Shown here: positions 7,556 through 15,839 of the stretch, one piece after another
Position numbering within the stretch: position 1 is the stretch's first letter
Layout of the letters: each line of letters opens with the position of its first letter
Origin: Lyngbya confervoides BDU141951
GTDB taxonomy: Bacteria > Cyanobacteriota > Cyanobacteriia > Thermosynechococcales > Thermosynechococcaceae
Assembly (NCBI RefSeq): GCF_000817775.3
Contig: NZ_JTHE03000079.1
Coordinates: forward strand, 128,528-192,527
Reading direction: 5' to 3'
DNA length: 64,000 nt
The notes under the pieces: generated by a model
The model's database searches: none
What the model saw: the letters and a program-made list of their open reading frames with translations, nothing else
Told to the model about the DNA's origin: nothing
Translations under genes and position numbers: made by a program

Positions 7556-9049
7556 ATGCATCAGCACATGTTTCTTGTCGGTACACTGATTTCGCTAGGA
7601 GGGCTGCCGCTGCTGGCCCAGTGGAGTCCCTTGGCCTCATCCCTCAGTCCAGCTTCCGGTGCAGCCCCCATCAATCAGACCCCCACTATGGGAGCAGATT
7701 CCCTGCAGGCCAGTACCGTCTTAACCGGCCAAAACCCAACCGACGACCCTGGCTACCTTGGGGTCATTCAGCGAACCGTGTCCATGGTCTCTAACACCTC
7801 CGCCCAGAGATTGGCCGATGAATTGGGTCTAGATATTTTAGACATTACCTGGGAAGACACGGGCCGATTTAAAAATTCTGCCGTGGGGCCTAATATTAGC
7901 GACATGACGATTCAGGTGCAGCATAAAAACCCTCGGAATGATTCCTATTCCTTGCACCTGATGCCGGTGATTCGCTTCCCGAACTTTGCCGATAAAACGG
8001 CCGATATTCCCCTGGATCAGCTCTATATCAATGTTGGCAATGAAAAAGGGCGATCGCTGCGGAAAGTTCCCCTGCAGGACGTGCTGGGAAATCTGCGGCG
8101 CTATCTCACCCGACCCAGTTCCTGGAAAGGCCAGGAAACGTCGCTCCTGGCTCCTCGGGATAGCCACGCGCTGGTAAGCGCCCAGGCCGCCTTCTTGCCT
8201 ATTCCCAAGGGCGGGGAGGCCCAGTTCAACCCGGTGCTATTTAACTATCAGTCCTACGCTAAAAATCCGGCGGTGTTGACGCTGCTGGCAACCCGCGAAG
8301 GGACGAGCGTCACGGTCATTGACAACCAGCGTGACGGCTTTGAAGCCGGACGCACCTGGGGGCAGCGCCTGTTTTTTAATCAACAAGGAGAGCGAGCCAG
8401 CTTTACGGGCCAGCGAATCAGCGACTTTCAGTCCTCAACACCCGGCGGCAATCGCCCGAATCAAGATCCCGATGAGACGGAGGGATTGAATATGGTCATG
8501 CTGATTCAGGTGCCGCTCAAGCAAAAGCCCCAAGCCCGCCAGCAGTTTAGTGAGGGGGGGGGGGGCGTGATGCCCCTAGCCGCACCAACCATGGAAAAAT
8601 CCGCTAGCGATGTGGAGGCAGCCGTCATCGGTCATGGGGAGGTCGAAGGCCCCTTCACCGAGATTGACAACCTGGCCATCGAGCGCGATCCGCGCTTCCC
8701 CATTCGAGTGACGGTGCAATTTTATAAAGGCACCAGCAACGGCGAAGTTTCCCGCGCTGATCTGCAGCAAATTCGCGATCAAATTGATCAGGTCTACGCC
8801 GATGCAGACTATATCGGCAGTTTGGTGGTAGAGGGCGAGACCCGTCGGCCCACGGAATACGAGGGACCCAAGCATGAGCCACCCGGCTGGTGGGATGACT
8901 TCTGGCGACGCCACGAGGCCAACACGGGGCAGTCTCGGGAAGAGGCGATCCAAATGCTGCGCAAGCTCCGGGGTAAAAAGTGGTACCCGCTTACAGAAGA
9001 GGAACTGAACCGCAATTTGCAGCAAATTCCCCAGCGCAGCCAGCAGTAA
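7556..9049 (+). CDS. Exported hypothetical protein with an internal 12-G tract
   Basis: I do not recognise the family. The ATG at 7556 is preferred over the in-frame ATG at 7382: it is preceded by AAGGAG (7536-7541) and begins a plausible signal peptide (MHQHMFLVGTLISLGGLPLLAQ), while the 58 upstream residues look non-coding. The mature protein of about 475 residues is soluble-looking. It has an N-terminal region at about 45-160 that looks beta-rich, a low-complexity glycine stretch encoded by twelve G (8554-8565), and a C-terminal domain with VTVQFYKGTSNGEVSRADLQQIRDQIDQVYADADYIGSLVV before a charged, Trp-rich tail. It stands alone between the TIGR03790 and MOSC genes. A slip in the G tract would cut off about 160 residues. 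Confidence 0.75.
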   Translation: MHQHMFLVGTLISLGGLPLLAQWSPLASSLSPASGAAPINQTPTMGADSLQASTVLTGQNPTDDPGYLGVIQRTVSMVSNTSAQRLADELGLDILDITWEDTGRFKNSAVGPNISDMTIQVQHKNPRNDSYSLHLMPVIRFPNFADKTADIPLDQLYINVGNEKGRSLRKVPLQDVLGNLRRYLTRPSSWKGQETSLLAPRDSHALVSAQAAFLPIPKGGEAQFNPVLFNYQSYAKNPAVLTLLATREGTSVTVIDNQRDGFEAGRTWGQRLFFNQQGERASFTGQRISDFQSSTPGGNRPNQDPDETEGLNMVMLIQVPLKQKPQARQQFSEGGGGVMPLAAPTMEKSASDVEAAVIGHGEVEGPFTEIDNLAIERDPRFPIRVTVQFYKGTSNGEVSRADLQQIRDQIDQVYADADYIGSLVVEGETRRPTEYEGPKHEPPGWWDDFWRRHEANTGQSREEAIQMLRKLRGKKWYPLTEEELNRNLQQIPQRSQQ

Positions 9050-9099
9050 GATTCCGTGCTATACCTGGAGATCGCAACACCTGTAGGGGATGATCATCC

Positions 9100-9891
9100 A
9101 TGGGAGTCACCGCGACTCTGAGCAGAATTGATCTGTTTCCGATTAAGTCCCTCGACGGCATCAGCGTCTCTGAAGCGCGAGTGACCACGGGGGGAAGTTT
9201 GGCCATGGATCGCGAATTTGCGCTGGTGGATGCCGAGGGCAAGTTCGTCAATGCCAAGCGCACCGCTAAAATTCATCGGGTGCGATCCCGGTACCAGATT
9301 CCCCAAAGACTCGTTACCCTCTCTACCCCGGAACTGTCGCCCCAAACTTTTTCCCTCGATCAGGAGCGATCGCAACTCGCGGATTGGTTCAGCGATTTTT
9401 TTGGGTTTCCGATTACGCTGGTGCACAATCCCCACGCCGGATTCCCAGACGATCGCAATGCGCCAGGGCCAACGGTGATCAGCGCAGCCAGTTTGGCGAC
9501 GGTCGCTTCCTGGTATCCAGAGGTGAACCTGGCCAATCTGCGATCGCGCTTTCGCACCAACCTGGAATTTTCAGGCGTGGCCCCCTTTTGGGAAGATGCT
9601 CTGTTCAGCTCCCCACTGCTGGAGTCAGGGTTTCACGTGGGGGAGGTGCGGATGCGGGGGATTAATCCCTGTCAACGCTGCGTTGTCCCCACGCGGGATG
9701 CCCAAACCGGTGCAGTGCTTACAGGGTTTCAGCAACGGTTTATTCAGCAGCGCCGCGCCTCATTACCAGACTGGGCCAACCGCAGCGCCTTTAATCACTT
9801 TTACCGCCTGGCAGTCAATACAGCGATCGCTGCCTCCGAGGCTGGAAAGGTGTTGCGCGTTGGAGATGTGCTTTCAGGCGAGGATTCTTAA
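9100..9891 (+). CDS. MOSC domain protein with N-terminal beta-barrel domain
   Basis: The 263-residue protein has the MOSC_N beta-barrel layout at the start (LSRIDLFPIKSLDGISVSEARVTTGGSLAMDREFALVDAEGKFVNA) followed by a MOSC domain. The conserved cysteine sits in GINPCQRCVVPTRDAQTG at about residue 185-200. In related proteins (YcbX, mARC) this cysteine binds the molybdenum of a molybdopterin cofactor, and the proteins reduce N-hydroxylated compounds. In other MOSC proteins the Cys acts in sulfur transfer. No redox partner domain (2Fe-2S) is fused here, unlike YcbX. It stands as a single gene; 85 bp later the remnants of a restriction-type locus begin. Confidence 0.85.
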   Translation: MGVTATLSRIDLFPIKSLDGISVSEARVTTGGSLAMDREFALVDAEGKFVNAKRTAKIHRVRSRYQIPQRLVTLSTPELSPQTFSLDQERSQLADWFSDFFGFPITLVHNPHAGFPDDRNAPGPTVISAASLATVASWYPEVNLANLRSRFRTNLEFSGVAPFWEDALFSSPLLESGFHVGEVRMRGINPCQRCVVPTRDAQTGAVLTGFQQRFIQQRRASLPDWANRSAFNHFYRLAVNTAIAASEAGKVLRVGDVLSGEDS

Positions 9892-10039
9892 AAGACAGCT
9901 GATCCTTTAAGCTAGGGGCATCCAGCCAATTCAACACTGAGTAACGTCCCAATCCTTCCTTTCAGACACACTGTTCTTGATCGACAAAAACTCCGGGGAA
10001 ATCGAAAATTTGCAGACTATTTGCTGCTTTATAACAGCG

Positions 10040-10186
10040 ATTTCCCATTGGCAATCCGAAGAAGTCCACATCCTCAGCCGCTTCTATGAGCGGATGCTAA
10101 AGGAAATGCGGGACGCTGCCGGAGATTCCGGGGAATTTTATACCCCTCGTCCGGTGGTTAAGTTCATGGTGGAAGTGACAGATCCG
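10040..10186 (+). pseudogene. hsdM remnant (type I restriction DNA methylase fragment)
   Basis: Only about 48 residues remain in one frame. The stretch YERMLKEMRDAAGDSGEFYTPRPVV followed by KFMVEVTDP is nearly the family consensus immediately before the SAM-binding motif of HsdM-type N6-adenine methylases. Homology stops abruptly at VTDP (10175-10186), just before the motif that would bind SAM. Upstream there is no start region of an HsdM. The fragment is directly joined, in another frame, to a remnant of a different gene. It can have no methylase activity. Confidence 0.75.
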
Positions 10187-10187
10187 T

Positions 10188-10377
10188 ACCATAAAACGGA
10201 TCGGTTTAGCCGAACGTACCGGGCGCGGGGTAGACCTGATCTTTCAAGGCTTACTCCGCTATGGCAGACCCGAACCGGACTATTCCGGCAGCGATGCTTC
10301 CACCGTTCAAGTCGTACTGAGTTCCACAAAAGCCGATCTGCCCTTCCTCAAAATGATTATCGAAGAGGAAAATCGCA
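10188..10377 (+). pseudogene. Remnant of an AlbA/RecG-like ATP-binding protein (C-terminal part)
   Basis: In a frame shifted by one from the hsdM fragment, the sequence reads KRIGLAERTGRGVDLIF followed by QGLLRYGRPEPDYSG and later PFLKMIIEEENRSD. This matches the C-terminal ATPase-like part of the putative DNA-binding AlbA_2 / RecG-like proteins that often accompany type I restriction genes. There is no start and the reading is broken at its 3' end by the IS200/IS605 element. I infer that a deletion joined hsdM to this gene before or after the IS insertion. Confidence 0.65.
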
Positions 10378-10520
10378 GTGACATACTCCCGACGCTCATG
10401 CTGACGCATAGAGCGCGGGCTTCTCAGTGACTCCTGCTATTGCATCGGACGTTGCCTGAGCTTTATTGACGGAATGCCCTACCGCCAAATGTTTGATATT
10501 AATTGCTGCATTGTGGTCAC
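10378..10520 (-). ncRNA. Predicted omega (right-end) RNA guiding TnpB
   Basis: TnpB nucleases of this family use an RNA from the 3' end of tnpB and the element's right end, with a guide taken from the flanking DNA. The right-end hairpin (10388-10419) overlaps the last codons of tnpB, the usual place for this RNA. If the element ends at 10378, the guide would be copied from about 10358-10377 on the minus strand. The RNA itself is predicted by position only; its 5' limit is arbitrary. Confidence 0.35.
10388..10419. repeat. Right-end hairpin of the IS200/IS605 element
   Basis: CCCGACGCTC at 10388-10397 can pair imperfectly with GAGCGCGGG at 10411-10419. The same pair of arms is present at the other end of the element (12188-12219), in the same orientation. 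It contains the stop codon of tnpB (10396-10398). Confidence 0.75.
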
Positions 10521-11625
10521 GGTCAATCGTCAGTCCGCATTCAGGACAAGCATGAAGCCTATCCGAAAGCATTTTTGGGACTTTTGTACCGCATCCAGAG
10601 CAGTTCTGAGACGTACCGTTTGGATTCACTGCAATCGTCAGCAACCCAGCTCTTTCAGCCTTGATTGCGAGAATTTGCAGGAATTGACTCCACCCAGCAT
10701 CATTAACCGACTTGGCTAACCTTGACTTAGCCAATCCTTTGACATTCAGCTTTTCATGTGCAATATGTTTCCCCTGAGACAAAAGTTGTTTGGCAGTTTT
10801 GTAGTGAAAGTCCTTGCGGGTATTTGAGACTTTCAGATGCACCTTGGCAACCCGTTTAATCGATTTTTTGCGGCGATTAGAACCTTTCTTCTTGCGAGAG
10901 AGTGAACGCTGCAACCGCTTCAGTCGCTTTTCCGCTTTGCGATAATGCTGCGGGATAGCAACTTCTTCACCCGAATCATCCATGAGAAACGACTTCAGCC
11001 CCATATCAATCCCGATAGTATTCTCCATTTCTGGAGTATCAGGGCTGAGCATGGGAACAGTTGAATCTTGAAGCGACAGCGTGATGTAATAGCCGTCTAC
11101 TTTCTTGATGATTGCAGCCGTTTTAACTTTGAAGCCATCGGGTAAAGGACGGTGCAGAATCATCTTGAGCTTCCCAATCTTCGGAATCTGGATGAACCTT
11201 CCGTCGATATGTTCTGGCTTAACGGGGTCAGGAAACGCAATCGAACGAAACCGACCCTGTCCCTTGAATCGTGGTTTGCCGCTACGCTTGCCATTGCTAT
11301 CCCCACTTAACCATCGGTCAAACGTCTTCTCTACCCGTGCAACCACATCTTGCAAGGTGTGAGAGGGAAGTTCTTTATATTCAGGAAACAGCTTTTTCGA
11401 GTTCACCAGATCCCGCTTCTGTGAATAGAAATCAGGACGGTCTTTCAACTCTGGTAGATGACAGATTAGCGCACAAGCATTAATGTCACAGCGATTTTGC
11501 TCGTACCAGTTGAACCTCTCTGCCAACCGATAATTGTATTGACGACGACACAGCTCAAGCCAGTCATCGACGGTGGCTTGCTGTTGTCGGGTCAATCTTA
11601 ATCGGTACTGGTAAGCGACTCTCAT
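10396..11625 (-). CDS. tnpB: TnpB, RNA-guided endonuclease of IS200/IS605 element
   Basis: The 409-residue protein is a full-length TnpB (OrfB). The split RuvC nuclease appears intact: Asp in GIDMGLKSF at about residue 208, Glu in AHEKLNVKGLAKS at about 293, and Asp in TIDRDHNAAINI at about 374. A four-cysteine zinc finger (CSGCG...CPECG) lies between the last two. The N-terminal helix-turn-helix domain is present (YQYRLRLTRQQQATVDDWLELC). TnpB proteins are ancestors of Cas12 and cut DNA using an RNA made from the element's right end; they help retain the element after excision. No stop or frameshift is seen, so it may be active. It diverges from tnpA. Confidence 0.93.
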   Translation of the reverse strand: MRVAYQYRLRLTRQQQATVDDWLELCRRQYNYRLAERFNWYEQNRCDINACALICHLPELKDRPDFYSQKRDLVNSKKLFPEYKELPSHTLQDVVARVEKTFDRWLSGDSNGKRSGKPRFKGQGRFRSIAFPDPVKPEHIDGRFIQIPKIGKLKMILHRPLPDGFKVKTAAIIKKVDGYYITLSLQDSTVPMLSPDTPEMENTIGIDMGLKSFLMDDSGEEVAIPQHYRKAEKRLKRLQRSLSRKKKGSNRRKKSIKRVAKVHLKVSNTRKDFHYKTAKQLLSQGKHIAHEKLNVKGLAKSRLAKSVNDAGWSQFLQILAIKAERAGLLTIAVNPNGTSQNCSGCGTKVPKMLSDRLHACPECGLTIDRDHNAAINIKHLAVGHSVNKAQATSDAIAGVTEKPALYASA

Positions 11626-11681
11626 ATCAGCGTAGCAAATTTAACTTACACTGATTATAGCAAGTGAATCGAAAAGCATCA

Positions 11682-12092
11682 ATGAAAAACGATTTTGTCT
11701 CCAGTGGTCGGTCTGTATCTGATATGAAAGCCCATCTGGTCTTGACGACCAAATACCGTCGTAAGGCTTTCACGGGCGAGATGTTGACTCGGTTGCATGA
11801 AATCCTGTCCGATCTATGCCAGAAGTGGAACTGTAAGTTGATTGAGTTTAATGGGGAAGAAGACCACATCCATCTGTTGTTTCAGTACTATCCACAGATG
11901 GACTTAGCCAAGTTCGTCAACAATATCAAGTCTGTATCCAGCCGAAGGGTTAGGAGCGAGTTTGCCGAACACGTCAATAGCTTTTACTGGGAGGACGTGT
12001 TGTGGAATGAGTCTTACTTCATCGCTTCTTGCGGCGGTGTCACGGTATCAGTTTTGCGCCAATACATCGAAAGCCAAAACACCCCAGACTAA
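11682..12092 (+). CDS. tnpA: TnpA, Y1 (HUH) transposase of IS200/IS605 element
   Basis: The 136-residue protein (ATG giving MKNDFVSSG; a GTG 18 bp upstream is also possible) has the IS200-type fold. It shows HLVLTTKYRRKAF near the start, the metal-binding HxH in EEDHIHLLFQY at about residue 65, and the catalytic tyrosine in VLRQYIESQ close to the C-terminus. It cuts and joins single-stranded element ends at subterminal hairpins. Length is normal for the family and no disruption is visible. Together with the intact tnpB and both end hairpins, the element looks autonomous. Confidence 0.93.
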   Translation: MKNDFVSSGRSVSDMKAHLVLTTKYRRKAFTGEMLTRLHEILSDLCQKWNCKLIEFNGEEDHIHLLFQYYPQMDLAKFVNNIKSVSSRRVRSEFAEHVNSFYWEDVLWNESYFIASCGGVTVSVLRQYIESQNTPD

Positions 12093-12187
12093 AGCTTATG
12101 GGAGTGGGTTCGTCTCGTCGTCGGTGTCTTTCCTGTTGGCTTACGCCAAAACGGTCAGACACCACTCCTCGACTCACTCGCATTCTT

Positions 12188-12219
12188 CCCGACGCTCATG
12201 CTTCCCATAGAGCGCGGGG
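12188..12219. repeat. Left-end hairpin of the IS200/IS605 element
   Basis: CCCGACGCTCATGC at 12188-12201 followed by CATAGAGCGCGGGG at 12206-12219 repeats the right-end structure at 10388-10419 in the same orientation. The shared arms and differing loop are typical of IS200/IS605 ends. Element DNA ends a few bases further right. Confidence 0.75.
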
Positions 12220-12227
12220 CTGCTGCT

Positions 12228-12653
12228 GTTAAAGCTCAAATCACGCCACCTAGATCGTCCTACCCAGGGCTTTTGCGGGGAAGAGGGTCAATTTTTTCCC
12301 ATTGTGCGTTTGTCAAGTGCACATGAGGGGTTGCTCTGGGATTGGGAGCGCCCCTACAAGCTTCTCAGGAGTTTTCTGTGTAAACAAGACTAGATTGGTC
12401 AGGGAAAATACGGACTCCAGATATAGGAATAAAGTCTTTCATATAACTACATACGAGTGATCACTGATTTTTTTATTATTCCAAAAACAAATAAATATAG
12501 AGCGATAATTACTGTTTGTCTCTGATTAACTTGGGAACTATAAAATTGAACATAAAGAAACAAAAACCACAGAGGCTTAGGGATAAACAGATTATCAAGC
12601 CAGATAATTGCATCTGATCATCTCCCTACCTCTTGCGAAATCCATGCTTTTAG
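12228..12653. other. AT-rich non-coding flank between the IS and the hotdog gene
   Basis: No convincing gene or remnant is visible in this stretch. From about 12420 the sequence becomes strongly AT-rich and stays so into the next genes, marking the left edge of an AT-rich island. The promoter of the downstream two-gene unit must lie here, but no clear -35/-10 pair stands out. Confidence 0.5.
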
Positions 12654-12677
12654 ATGATACGCATAGGGATGAGTTAT

Positions 12678-13343
12678 ATGTTATTGATTGAGTCAAAAAA
12701 TCAAGAGAAATACATTTCTGACTATTTGGAAGTTGACTTGCCAGATATAGTTCATGAAGTCATATCAGATCAAAAATCCGATAAAAGCAGTCGTAGCTTA
12801 TTTAAGCAAGACAGAAAAAATGACGACGCATCGCAAAGAAGCAGTTTCAGTTTAAAGCAACGTCTCTACTTAGAAGATATTCACAACTTAATTCCTGAGA
12901 GAGCCCCAGGATTAAGAATTACAAAAGCTGCCATTTGTGAAATTGAAGGAAGTCTATCAATCATTGCACCGTTTTATGTGTCCGAGGTCGATTGTGAAGG
13001 CCACATGCCTGGTTTTCCATTTTTACCTTTAGCTGAAGCTGGACGTGTTCTGGCCCAGGCCGGTGCTATTTTAGTAAGCTATCACGCAAAAGTAGTTGAA
13101 AACAAGTCTGATTGGATGACTCCCTTAGTTTATAAGGTGGGAGAAGTGCTATCAGGACAGCAGGGATATTTATTCCCCAATAACACAGTCTGTATTATTG
13201 CAACAATCAAAAAGCTAAGAGGACCACTCTACAGTACCGAGTGCCACGGATATTTGGATAAAAAACATATCTTTTCAATGCCAAAAATCCAATATTTTTT
13301 GTCCGATGATTCGCGTCTTTGGCGTGGAATTAAGTCTGTGTAA
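12678..13343 (+). CDS. Hotdog-fold 3-hydroxyacyl-ACP dehydratase-like protein (FabZ-like)
   Basis: The gene encodes about 221 residues from the ATG at 12678, which has AGGGATGAG upstream; ATGs at 12654 and 12669 are alternatives. A hotdog signature is seen at about residue 102-132: DCEGHMPGFPFLPLAEAG followed by RVLAQAGAILVSY. This mirrors FabZ, where GHFPG carries the catalytic His and the EALAQAG helix carries the acidic residue; here the His is kept and the helix Glu is also present (LAEAG). The first 60 residues are charged and have no match I recognise. It is longer and more divergent than housekeeping FabZ (about 150 residues), so a special fatty-acid, polyketide or lipid role is possible but not shown. 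It forms an operon with the next gene (13 bp gap). Composition is AT-rich. Confidence 0.65.
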   Translation: MLLIESKNQEKYISDYLEVDLPDIVHEVISDQKSDKSSRSLFKQDRKNDDASQRSSFSLKQRLYLEDIHNLIPERAPGLRITKAAICEIEGSLSIIAPFYVSEVDCEGHMPGFPFLPLAEAGRVLAQAGAILVSYHAKVVENKSDWMTPLVYKVGEVLSGQQGYLFPNNTVCIIATIKKLRGPLYSTECHGYLDKKHIFSMPKIQYFLSDDSRLWRGIKSV

Positions 13344-13356
13344 GTAGAGGAATCAA

Positions 13357-13719
13357 ATGATACTTTTTGTCTACGACTTTCAAGTTCAAGTGAATCGACT
13401 CGAAGAGTTTCAGCAGTGGGCCGCTTCAAAGGGTATGAAATTTTGGGAAAAACAGGCAGGTGTCATCCGCTACCAAACATTTCGAAAAAATACAGCATCT
13501 CTGATGAGTCATAGAAATAAGCTATTGGGTTCCGTTAAATCTCTTGACGTTTTCAGCGAAGTTGAGATTCAAGATGAAGATCATCTTGAGCGGATTATTG
13601 ATAGTTCAGAATTTCAGCAGATGCAGGAAGAATTATCCTATTTCATTGATCCCAACTCTTTGACCCATTCTGTTTTACACCAAGCCTATGACTCAATGGA
13701 AAGTCGTTCAGTTGCTTAA
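13357..13719 (+). CDS. Small alpha/beta-barrel (ABM/Dabb-like) protein, function unknown
   Basis: The product has 120 residues and a good start (AGAGGAATCAA before the ATG). The pattern fits a ferredoxin-like dimeric alpha/beta barrel: a first strand ILFVYDFQVQV, a helix RLEEFQQWAASKGMKFWEK, a strand GVIRYQTFRK, a strand around LDVFSEVEIQDEDHLERII and a final helix. Such folds include antibiotic-biosynthesis monooxygenases, EthD and Dabb proteins. I cannot choose among them and no catalytic residue is obvious. It probably shares a transcript with the hotdog gene, so it may act on the same acyl substrate. Its TAA stop overlaps the stop of the convergent PAS-GGDEF-EAL gene in the sequence TTAA. 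Confidence 0.6.
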   Translation: MILFVYDFQVQVNRLEEFQQWAASKGMKFWEKQAGVIRYQTFRKNTASLMSHRNKLLGSVKSLDVFSEVEIQDEDHLERIIDSSEFQQMQEELSYFIDPNSLTHSVLHQAYDSMESRSVA

Positions 13720-15839
13720 GAGTGAGTGGATTCCAGTCCCAAGGAAGGAAAAACATAATTGCAGATAAATTCATGGGTCTGATCTGCATTTAGCGGCTTA
13801 GAAAACCAAAAACCTTGGCCAAATTCGCAGCCGATGTCCTTCAATAGATCAAGCTGATTCTGCTGCTCAATGCCTTCTGCGATCGCGTAAATACCCAGAT
13901 TTCTCACTAGCGTTACAATGGCTCTCACAATCTCTGTATCGCTAGAAGAAGATGCACCAGTTCCAGCCTGATGAATGTGGCTGATAAATGAACGATCAAT
14001 CTTAATCGCATCTACAGGAAATCTTTGCAGATAACTCAGTGAGGAGTAACCTGTCCCGAAGTCGTCCATAAAAATTTTGATACCAATATCCTTTAATCGT
14101 GAAAACAATGTTGCGGCGTTGTCAGGACTTTGCATCAGGGTACTTTCAGTAATTTCCAGGCAGAGGTGAGTGGGAGAAATGTGATTTTCCTGAATCGACT
14201 GAAGAATTTCAGTCATTAATTCAGGTCTTCTAAATTGACGAGCAGAAATGTTAATGCTTACGTATAGATCCGCATATTTTTCTCCGAGCGTATGCCAGCG
14301 CGTTAATTGTTTTGTTGCTGTTTGGAGTACCCACCAACTGAGAGCATTAATGAGACCAGTCTCTTCCGCAATTGGAATAAAAAAGCTTGGGGAAATCAAG
14401 CCTTGATGAGGGTGTTTCCACCTGAGTAAAGCCTCCATTCCCCTTAGCTCACCAGTACTGATAGAGATGATCGGCTGATAGTGAACCTCTAGTTGCTCGG
14501 AGCCAATGGCTCTGGTTAACTCTGTTTCCATCTTCAGAAAATTAACAGCCTGCTGATGCATCTCAGCGTCAAAAATTTCGTATCGTGTCCGCCCATTTTC
14601 CTTAGCCCTATAAAGTGCTGTATCTGCATCGCGCAGGAGTTCTTCTGGGTTTTTTTGGCTATCGATCGTGGAAAGTGCAATACCCATGCTGGCTGAAGTA
14701 TAAACCTCCCGCCCCTCCAGGGAAAAGGGTTGACTCAAAATACGACTAATGCGTTCAGCAACTTGAATTACCTGCTCAATTTTAGAAATATTGGTTAGAA
14801 GTAACGCAAACTCATCCCCCCCAAATCGTGCAATCGTATCAGATGGCCTCACACACTGCTGAAGGCGCTGGGCGACCTGCTGAAGAAGCTGATCTCCGGC
14901 AGCATGGCCCCAGCTATCATTAATCAGCTTAAAGCGATCTAAATCAAGAAAAATAAGGGCAAAAATATAAGACTTATCTCTTTTTCGTATACCAAACTGA
15001 TTTTCTAAGGATTGCGAGAAAAAAGAACGGTTGAATAAGGTTGTAAGGGGATCTTTCCAAGCCAAAAACTGAAGCTTGCGCTCATCTAGTTTTCTTTGGT
15101 TCACATCCCTCGCATTAATCAAGATGCCGCTGACTGAGGAGTCATGAATCAAATTGATCCCTGTTATTTCAAAGATATTCCACGAGTTCTTTTTACTTTT
15201 CAGTCGGATTTCTGTGATCCGGGAGCTTCCATGATGCCTGTTCAGATTCAAAATATTTTCGTTAAATAGATCCAGATCTTGGGGGTGAATTAATTCTTGA
15301 ATTTTAATACTATTGAGAGAATTTTCTGCATAACCTAAAATTGAATTCAATGACTGATTACTATAAAAAATATTGCCATTTTTAGAAACAATTAAAATAA
15401 TATCAGTACTATGCTCGATTAAGGAACGAAATTTAGCCTCACTCTCTGCAAGCGCTCTTTCAAAGGCTTTACGATCAGAGATATTTCTGGAGTTGATCAC
15501 TATGCCTTGTATATTTGGATCCTCTAACAGATTTGTCCCAACAACCTCTAGATAACACCAGTCTCCTGATTTCGTCATAAATCTAAATTCTGATGTATGT
15601 GTTTTATCTGGATACTTCAGAACCGACTGAAAATCTTCTATCACTGCATTTAAGTCTCCAGGATGAATAAACTGGAATACACTTTGATTCTCCAATTCAT
15701 CAGGGGTAAATCCTGTGATATCCTTCACAGAGGGACTCTCATAAAGAATGATCCCATTCACATCTAAAATTGTAATAATATCAGTACTATGCTGTATAAG
15801 AGTGCGAAATACGATATCGCTAACCGGAGGCTGAATCAT
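13716..15839 (-). CDS. PAS-PAS-GGDEF-EAL protein (c-di-GMP synthesis/hydrolysis)
   Basis: The 707-residue protein contains two PAS domains at about residues 10-125 and 135-255. They are similar to each other, each with a STDIITILDVNG / STDIILIVSKNG start and ending in an NSRNISDRKAFE / NARDVNQRKLDE linker. A GGDEF domain at about 265-430 has an intact RFGGDEFALLL. An EAL domain at about 440-695 has intact EALLRW, DDFGTGYSSL and AEGIEQ motifs. Both diguanylate cyclase and phosphodiesterase activity are therefore possible, controlled by ligands or redox state sensed in PAS. No membrane segment is visible, so it is cytosolic. It converges with the ABM-like gene, and its promoter side has an 8-bp palindrome at 15912-15933. 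Confidence 0.93.
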   Translation of the reverse strand: MIQPPVSDIVFRTLIQHSTDIITILDVNGIILYESPSVKDITGFTPDELENQSVFQFIHPGDLNAVIEDFQSVLKYPDKTHTSEFRFMTKSGDWCYLEVVGTNLLEDPNIQGIVINSRNISDRKAFERALAESEAKFRSLIEHSTDIILIVSKNGNIFYSNQSLNSILGYAENSLNSIKIQELIHPQDLDLFNENILNLNRHHGSSRITEIRLKSKKNSWNIFEITGINLIHDSSVSGILINARDVNQRKLDERKLQFLAWKDPLTTLFNRSFFSQSLENQFGIRKRDKSYIFALIFLDLDRFKLINDSWGHAAGDQLLQQVAQRLQQCVRPSDTIARFGGDEFALLLTNISKIEQVIQVAERISRILSQPFSLEGREVYTSASMGIALSTIDSQKNPEELLRDADTALYRAKENGRTRYEIFDAEMHQQAVNFLKMETELTRAIGSEQLEVHYQPIISISTGELRGMEALLRWKHPHQGLISPSFFIPIAEETGLINALSWWVLQTATKQLTRWHTLGEKYADLYVSINISARQFRRPELMTEILQSIQENHISPTHLCLEITESTLMQSPDNAATLFSRLKDIGIKIFMDDFGTGYSSLSYLQRFPVDAIKIDRSFISHIHQAGTGASSSSDTEIVRAIVTLVRNLGIYAIAEGIEQQNQLDLLKDIGCEFGQGFWFSKPLNADQTHEFICNYVFPSLGLESTHS

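Larger units (their letters stand above)
10378..12227. mobile_element. IS200/IS605-family insertion sequence with divergent tnpA and tnpB
   Basis: The element carries a Y1 transposase gene (tnpA, plus strand) and a tnpB gene (minus strand), separated by 56 bp and divergently arranged. Near-identical hairpin-forming sequences occur at both ends in the same orientation (10388-10419 and 12188-12219), as expected for IS200/IS605 subterminal structures rather than terminal inverted repeats. Read on the minus strand, the 12.2-kb side is the left end and the 10.4-kb side, next to the tnpB stop, is the right end. The exact ends given here are inferred: GTCAC at the right end and a TTTAAC-type target at the left end. 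The element interrupts a remnant gene. Confidence 0.8.
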
